Source: Planctomycetota bacterium (GTDB lineage Bacteria > Planctomycetota > Brocadiia > SM23-32 > JAKLEA01). From it: a stretch of 64,000 nucleotides of DNA. Both the position numbers and the translations under genes were made by a program. The notes below the pieces were generated by a model. That model was not told the origin of the DNA and ran no database searches. It saw only the letters and a list, made by a program, of their open reading frames with translations. Shown here in pieces: positions 60,445-64,000 of the stretch; the first letter of the stretch is position 1; each line of letters opens with the position of its first letter. Where the stretch lies: positions 78,767-142,766 of the forward strand of contig JAKLEA010000014.1 in the NCBI GenBank assembly GCA_022711755.1, in the 5' to 3' direction.

Positions 60445-61842
60445 ATGATCGCGCGAACAGCGGGTATTCTGTGCGCCGCATTGGTATTCCTGTGCGCCTC
60501 TGACCTTCAAGCGCAGGATGCTGACAAGACCGAACTGCTTGCGCTCAAGGGTAAATGCGTCACATGCCACAAGGACCAGACTCCGGGCATATATCAGCAA
60601 TGGCGCGGGGGGATGCACGCCGCGCATGACGTCTCATGCTATGACTGCCACCGCGCGGGCAAGGAAGACCCCGATGCCTTCATGCACGAGGGATTGCTCA
60701 TCGCCACGCTTGTCACGCCGAAGGACTGCGGCGAGTGCCACAAGAAGGAGGCGGAGGAATTCCAGAAGTCGCACCATGCCAAGGCCGGGCAGATTCTTGG
60801 CTCCAGCGACAATTACCTGGCCGGGGCCGTCGCGGGCCATCCTGCGGTCGTGACAGGCTGCGAAAGTTGCCACGGCGGAACTGTGAGGATTGACCCCGCC
60901 GCCCCGAACAAACTGGACAAGGGAAGCTACCCCAACAGCGGCATCGGGCGCATAAATCCGGACGGAACGTGGGGTTCCTGCAACGCCTGCCACATCAGGC
61001 ATATTTTCACGAAGGAGCAGGCGCGGCGTCCGGAGCATTGCGGCAAGTGTCACCTCGGCCCGGACCACCCGCAGAAGGAAATCTACGAGGAGAGCAAGCA
61101 CGGCATCAGCTTTCACGCCAACTCCGCCAAGCTCAAGCTCGACAAGGATTCCTGGATCGTCGGCATTGATTACTCTCTCAGCCCGACGTGCGCGACGTGC
61201 CACCTGAGCGCGACGCCGAAGCAGGGCGTCACGCACGACGCCGGACTGCGCATCAGTTGGACGCTGCGCCCGGCCGTGAGCAAGGGCCAGATGGACGCGA
61301 AGACCAAGCGGGACAACATGCAGGATGTCTGCCGCAACTGCCATGGGCCTCGCCACGTCGAGGGCTTCTACCGCAGTTTCGACGGGCTTGTGAACCTCTA
61401 CAACGACAAGTTCGGCAAGCCTTCCGCCGCGATCATGAAGATCCTCCAGAAGAACGGCTCCTTGAAGGACCCCGACGGCAAGGCTGCAAAAGCCAGTTTC
61501 GGCAGCAAAGTCGAGTGGGCATATTACGAGCTTTGGCATCACGAGGGCCGTCGCGCGCGGCACGGCGCTTCGATGATGGGGCCGGACTACGCGTGGTGGC
61601 ACGGAATGTACGAAGTCGCGCAGCACTTCTATTTCAAATTCATCCCGGAAGTCCGCGAACTGGGAGACGCCGAGGCGAACGCCTACATTGACAAGCTTCT
61701 CCAGGAGCCGTTCCACAAGTGGCTTTCGGAGGACAAGGCGTCCACCGCCGAGAAGCTTCGCAGCGGCAAGATGGCGGAGATGTACTCCGGCCTGTATGAT
61801 CCGCCATGGATTTCCGCGCCTTATGAGGAGCCGGCGAAATAA
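60445..61842 (+). CDS. Octahaem c-type cytochrome of the hydroxylamine oxidoreductase (HAO) family
   Basis: A 465-residue protein with an N-terminal signal peptide (about residues 1-24, ending LQAQ). It has eight CxxCH haem sites at C38, C65, C95, C139, C179, C199, C249 and C296. The segment CGKCHLGPDHPQKEIYEESKHG (residues 199-220 by position) and the C-terminal WHHEGRRARHGASMMGPDYAWWHGMYEV (364-391 by position) are HAO family landmarks. HAO-type enzymes oxidise hydroxylamine or hydrazine, while others of the family reduce nitrite or hydroxylamine; the presence of the cross-linking Tyr that makes haem P460 could not be confirmed without an alignment. It is followed after 32 bp by a membrane multihaem cytochrome. 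Periplasmic by signal. Confidence 0.9.
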   Translation: MIARTAGILCAALVFLCASDLQAQDADKTELLALKGKCVTCHKDQTPGIYQQWRGGMHAAHDVSCYDCHRAGKEDPDAFMHEGLLIATLVTPKDCGECHKKEAEEFQKSHHAKAGQILGSSDNYLAGAVAGHPAVVTGCESCHGGTVRIDPAAPNKLDKGSYPNSGIGRINPDGTWGSCNACHIRHIFTKEQARRPEHCGKCHLGPDHPQKEIYEESKHGISFHANSAKLKLDKDSWIVGIDYSLSPTCATCHLSATPKQGVTHDAGLRISWTLRPAVSKGQMDAKTKRDNMQDVCRNCHGPRHVEGFYRSFDGLVNLYNDKFGKPSAAIMKILQKNGSLKDPDGKAAKASFGSKVEWAYYELWHHEGRRARHGASMMGPDYAWWHGMYEVAQHFYFKFIPEVRELGDAEANAYIDKLLQEPFHKWLSEDKASTAEKLRSGKMAEMYSGLYDPPWISAPYEEPAK

Positions 61843-61874
61843 AGCCGGTCGTATCCCCCCCCTGGAGCATTGGA

Positions 61875-63413
61875 TTGAGCCTGATCCGCACCTTTGCCGG
61901 CATTTGCATTGCATTGGCGGTTGGAGCCGCTTACGCGGTTGTAGCGCCGCTGATTGTTCTGGCGAGGCTTGTCCGGACGAACGTCCTCTCGATGCTGGGC
62001 GCGGCCATGGTCGCCGCTTCATCCGGCATGATGGCCGTCTTCATCCTCCATCCGTCCTTCAATCTCGAAAAGCATACGGACAGGGGGATCGCCGCGCACG
62101 TCTTCACCCCGCCCATAATTGCGTTCGGATTTCTGGTCTTCATCGCCGGGCTTGCCCTCCAGTTCCGGAAGTCAGCCACCGCAGAGGACAGGACGTCGGG
62201 GCCGTCGTGGCTTGATCGCTGGCTTGGTTTTGCCGGCGGATTCGGAAGCCGCACCGGACTGTGCGTCCTTGCAGCCGTCGGGATGGTAGCAGGCATCGCC
62301 GCCGTCGCGGGCGGTCTTGCGGCATATCGCATGGACCATTTCATGAAGACGCCCGTCTTCTGCGGGACGGCGTGCCACGAGGTCATGCAACCGGAGTGGA
62401 CGGTGTATCAGGACTCGCCGCACGGCAACGTCGCCTGCGTCGAGTGCCATATCGGCGACACGCTTCAGGGAATGGTCGCCGCGAAGGTACAGGGGACGCG
62501 CGAACTCGTCCATGTTTTCACGGACAGGGTTCCCCGCCCCGTGCCGACCCCGGTTCATACCCTCCCCCCGTCGGCGGAGACATGCTCCGACTGCCACCTC
62601 GGCAATCGGGATTATCCCGATCATCTCGTCGTCAACCGCGCGTATCTTGACGACCGGGACAACACGCCCGTGTTCAACGCCGTCAATCTGAAGGTCGGAA
62701 GCGACAGGAAGAACAAGGGAAAGGGGATTCACTGGCACGCCGATCCTGCCGGAAGGATCGAATACAAATCCGCAGAAGACAGGCGGGAGAAGATAGTCTG
62801 GGTCCGATCCGTGAAGGCGGACGGAACACAGGCTGAGTATCGCCTTGAAGATACTCTCAACGACGCGGGCGACTCGTGGGGGCTTGAGTTGCGCGTCATG
62901 GACTGCTACGACTGCCACAACCGCGCCGCTCATCAGTTCAGGACTCCGGAAGAGGAAGTGACGCTCGCCATGAACCGGGGCCTGATCGCCGCCGATCTGC
63001 CGTTCGTCTACGCGCAGTCGCTGAAGCTGTTGAAGCGTTCGTATGAATCCTCCGAAGCGATGGAGAGGGAGTTGCCGGAAAAGCTGCTGTCGTATTACGA
63101 ACACATACACCCCAAAATCCACGCCGCAAGAAAACCTGAAATTGAGGCGGCGGCCGACGCGTTGAAAGCGGCATACAGGCGCAACGTCCATCACCCCATG
63201 CGCGTTGGGTGGGGCGAGCACTCCGACCACATGGGCCACGCATATCGCATGGACGGTTGCTTCCGCTGCCATAATCAGAGAATGCGGACTGCTGACGGGC
63301 GCAACATCAGCCAGGACTGCTCGCTATGCCACGACATGATCGCCGACGGGGAGCAGTATCCGGCGGCCGCCGATGCGCGGAAGGCCGCCGTCCGCGCCGT
63401 CAACGGACGTTAA
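61875..63413 (+). CDS. Polytopic NapC/NirT-family multihaem cytochrome c (ImcH-like)
   Basis: A 512-residue inner-membrane protein starting at TTG 61875 with GGAG 7 bases before it. Four predicted membrane helices lie at about residues 5-32, 36-60, 76-97 and 126-152. The periplasmic part has a CX3CH at C163-G-T-A-C167-H168 and five CxxCH sites at C188, C237, C344, C462 and C482. FCGTACHEVMQPEW..., PHGNVACVECHIGDTLQ and RPVPTPVH correspond to the NapC/NirT-type N-terminal cytochrome region. Its size and haem number resemble quinol-linked cytochromes such as ImcH, which take electrons from the quinone pool or return them. Paired with the HAO-like gene it could supply or accept its electrons. 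Confidence 0.85.
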   Translation: MSLIRTFAGICIALAVGAAYAVVAPLIVLARLVRTNVLSMLGAAMVAASSGMMAVFILHPSFNLEKHTDRGIAAHVFTPPIIAFGFLVFIAGLALQFRKSATAEDRTSGPSWLDRWLGFAGGFGSRTGLCVLAAVGMVAGIAAVAGGLAAYRMDHFMKTPVFCGTACHEVMQPEWTVYQDSPHGNVACVECHIGDTLQGMVAAKVQGTRELVHVFTDRVPRPVPTPVHTLPPSAETCSDCHLGNRDYPDHLVVNRAYLDDRDNTPVFNAVNLKVGSDRKNKGKGIHWHADPAGRIEYKSAEDRREKIVWVRSVKADGTQAEYRLEDTLNDAGDSWGLELRVMDCYDCHNRAAHQFRTPEEEVTLAMNRGLIAADLPFVYAQSLKLLKRSYESSEAMERELPEKLLSYYEHIHPKIHAARKPEIEAAADALKAAYRRNVHHPMRVGWGEHSDHMGHAYRMDGCFRCHNQRMRTADGRNISQDCSLCHDMIADGEQYPAAADARKAAVRAVNGR

Positions 63414-63521
63414 CATTTGCTGGCTAGAATTCAGGGACACCATATAGAATACACGCGCTGCTAGTGATTGGTCCGGATAGAGATCCGAAGAGGAACCGAC
63501 GCCCCGCGCACATCTCACGCT

Positions 63522-63560
63522 GCAACTGACGGTTGTCCGAAAGACGAAGCCGTCAGTTGC
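63522..63560. other. Inverted repeat after the cytochrome pair
   Basis: GCAACTGACGG (63522-63532) and CCGTCAGTTGC (63550-63560) are perfect complements with a 17-base loop. No T-tract follows, so it is not a standard terminator. The gap 63414-63591 shows nothing else. Confidence 0.55.
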
Positions 63561-63591
63561 GGGAACACGAGAATCGAGGTATGCTACACGT

Positions 63592-64000
63592 ATGATCCGG
63601 ATGGAGAAGTTGGCGAGGGCGGGAGAACGGCGATCAGCTAAAAACAGTATGATGTCCCCGGAATTGGGAGGGTACAGTTTCGGTCTTGGCAAGGCCGACG
63701 TCCAAGTCATCGGACGGTGGGAGATTGCGAAGGGCAAGCTGAAGTTCAGCGGAAGTCTCGTCCGGGAAGACAAGTATGACTGGGATTCCAATGCAACCTA
63801 TCCGATAACGAACACGATCAGCATACCAGGACCGTGGCTGAAGCGGGTCGAGGAGGAGGGCCGTGCCAAGCCCTACGACGTCTTTGGCGCTGCTTACGTG
63901 AAGGACAGTTTCGACAAGCCTAACAGCCCGTTGAAAAAGCTGCCGTTTACGCTGCTGTCAAGCGCCGACGATCTGCAAGGAAGATATGTGTGGAACTCTC
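63592..64000 (+). CDS. Unrecognised protein, N-terminal part, cut by the window end
   Basis: An open frame runs from ATG 63592 (or an internal ATG) to the end of the window without a stop, about 136 residues. The visible sequence includes LGGYSFGLGKADVQVIG, GKLKFSGSLVREDKYDWD and ITNTISIPGPWLKRVEEEG. It is soluble-looking and beta-rich, with no signal peptide or membrane helix. No family was recognised. Clear ribosome-binding sequence before the ATG is lacking (AGGT at 13 bases), so the gene may start elsewhere. The region could also be an incomplete pseudogene. Confidence 0.35.
   Translation, partial: MIRMEKLARAGERRSAKNSMMSPELGGYSFGLGKADVQVIGRWEIAKGKLKFSGSLVREDKYDWDSNATYPITNTISIPGPWLKRVEEEGRAKPYDVFGAAYVKDSFDKPNSPLKKLPFTLLSSADDLQGRYVWNS

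Noticed and set aside
63540..63655. A YTYDPDG-like stretch resembling an RHS repeat in another frame
   Set aside because: Only one short motif, followed by a stop codon at once; no other RHS repeats are present.

Overview
The window reads as a contiguous chromosomal segment of a GC-rich (about 60%) member of the PVC group, most likely a non-anammox planctomycete. The pointers are two large secreted proteins with the 'LEPRLLL'-type N-terminal motif, several PEP-CTERM proteins, a DUF1559-like pseudopilin, secreted PQQ-type beta-propellers, a Ser/Thr kinase with FHA domain, and sulfatase/GH92/DUF4832 genes. Lentisphaerae or an unnamed PVC lineage cannot be excluded. No rRNA, tRNA, CRISPR array, transposase or integrase was seen. 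Promoters of ordinary sigma-70 shape (TTGAC-like and TATAAT-like boxes, 16-17 bp apart) recur on both strands.

Layout. 1-5.3 kb: end of an HpcH/HpaI aldolase, a four-PAS sensor with a degenerate kinase module, a secreted transglutaminase-like protein and a pseudopilin. 5.7-10.4 kb: ArgA-like GNAT and folC (+), converging on rplU-rpmA-obg (-), then an epimerase. 10.4-15.3 kb (-): an Mla/MCE lipid-transport operon (STAS-permease, ATPase, MlaD, lipoprotein) followed by an MFS transporter and the epimerase. 15.7-19.1 kb: a PEP-CTERM protein, a hairpin cluster, a LexA-like repressor without its protease dyad, and dprA overlapping it tail to tail. 19.3-25 kb: a cupin (+), then a tight (-) operon maf, dual-specificity phosphatase, MrfA-like helicase, nagA, archease. 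25-37.5 kb (+): kinase-pseudokinase-FHA protein, sugar isomerase-like TIM barrel, sulfatase-like enzyme, a VCBS/dockerin surface protein, GH92 and DUF4832 proteins. 37.6-42.3 kb (-): an exo/endonuclease-family protein and two PQQ-propeller proteins. 42.6-45.4 kb: paired PEP-CTERM paralogues. 45.5-54 kb (+): pdxB, KduD-like dehydrogenase, rdgB, phosphohexomutase, RbsB- and RbsA-like proteins without a permease, and a GT-C membrane protein. 54-57 kb (-): mutL and an Eis-like acetyltransferase. 57.3-63.4 kb (+): a second LEPRLLL solenoid protein, a KaiC/RadA-like ATPase, and an octahaem hydroxylamine-oxidoreductase-family cytochrome paired with a polytopic NapC/NirT multihaem cytochrome. The last 400 bp hold the start of an unrecognised gene.

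The most interesting system is the HAO-family plus membrane-cytochrome pair at 60.4-63.4 kb, which looks like a quinone-coupled nitrogen or sulfur redox module. Other points of interest are a set of signalling proteins that keep the fold but have lost catalytic residues (PAS kinase, second kinase domain, LexA-like protein, sulfatase-like protein) and a dispersed hairpin repeat in four intergenic copies.
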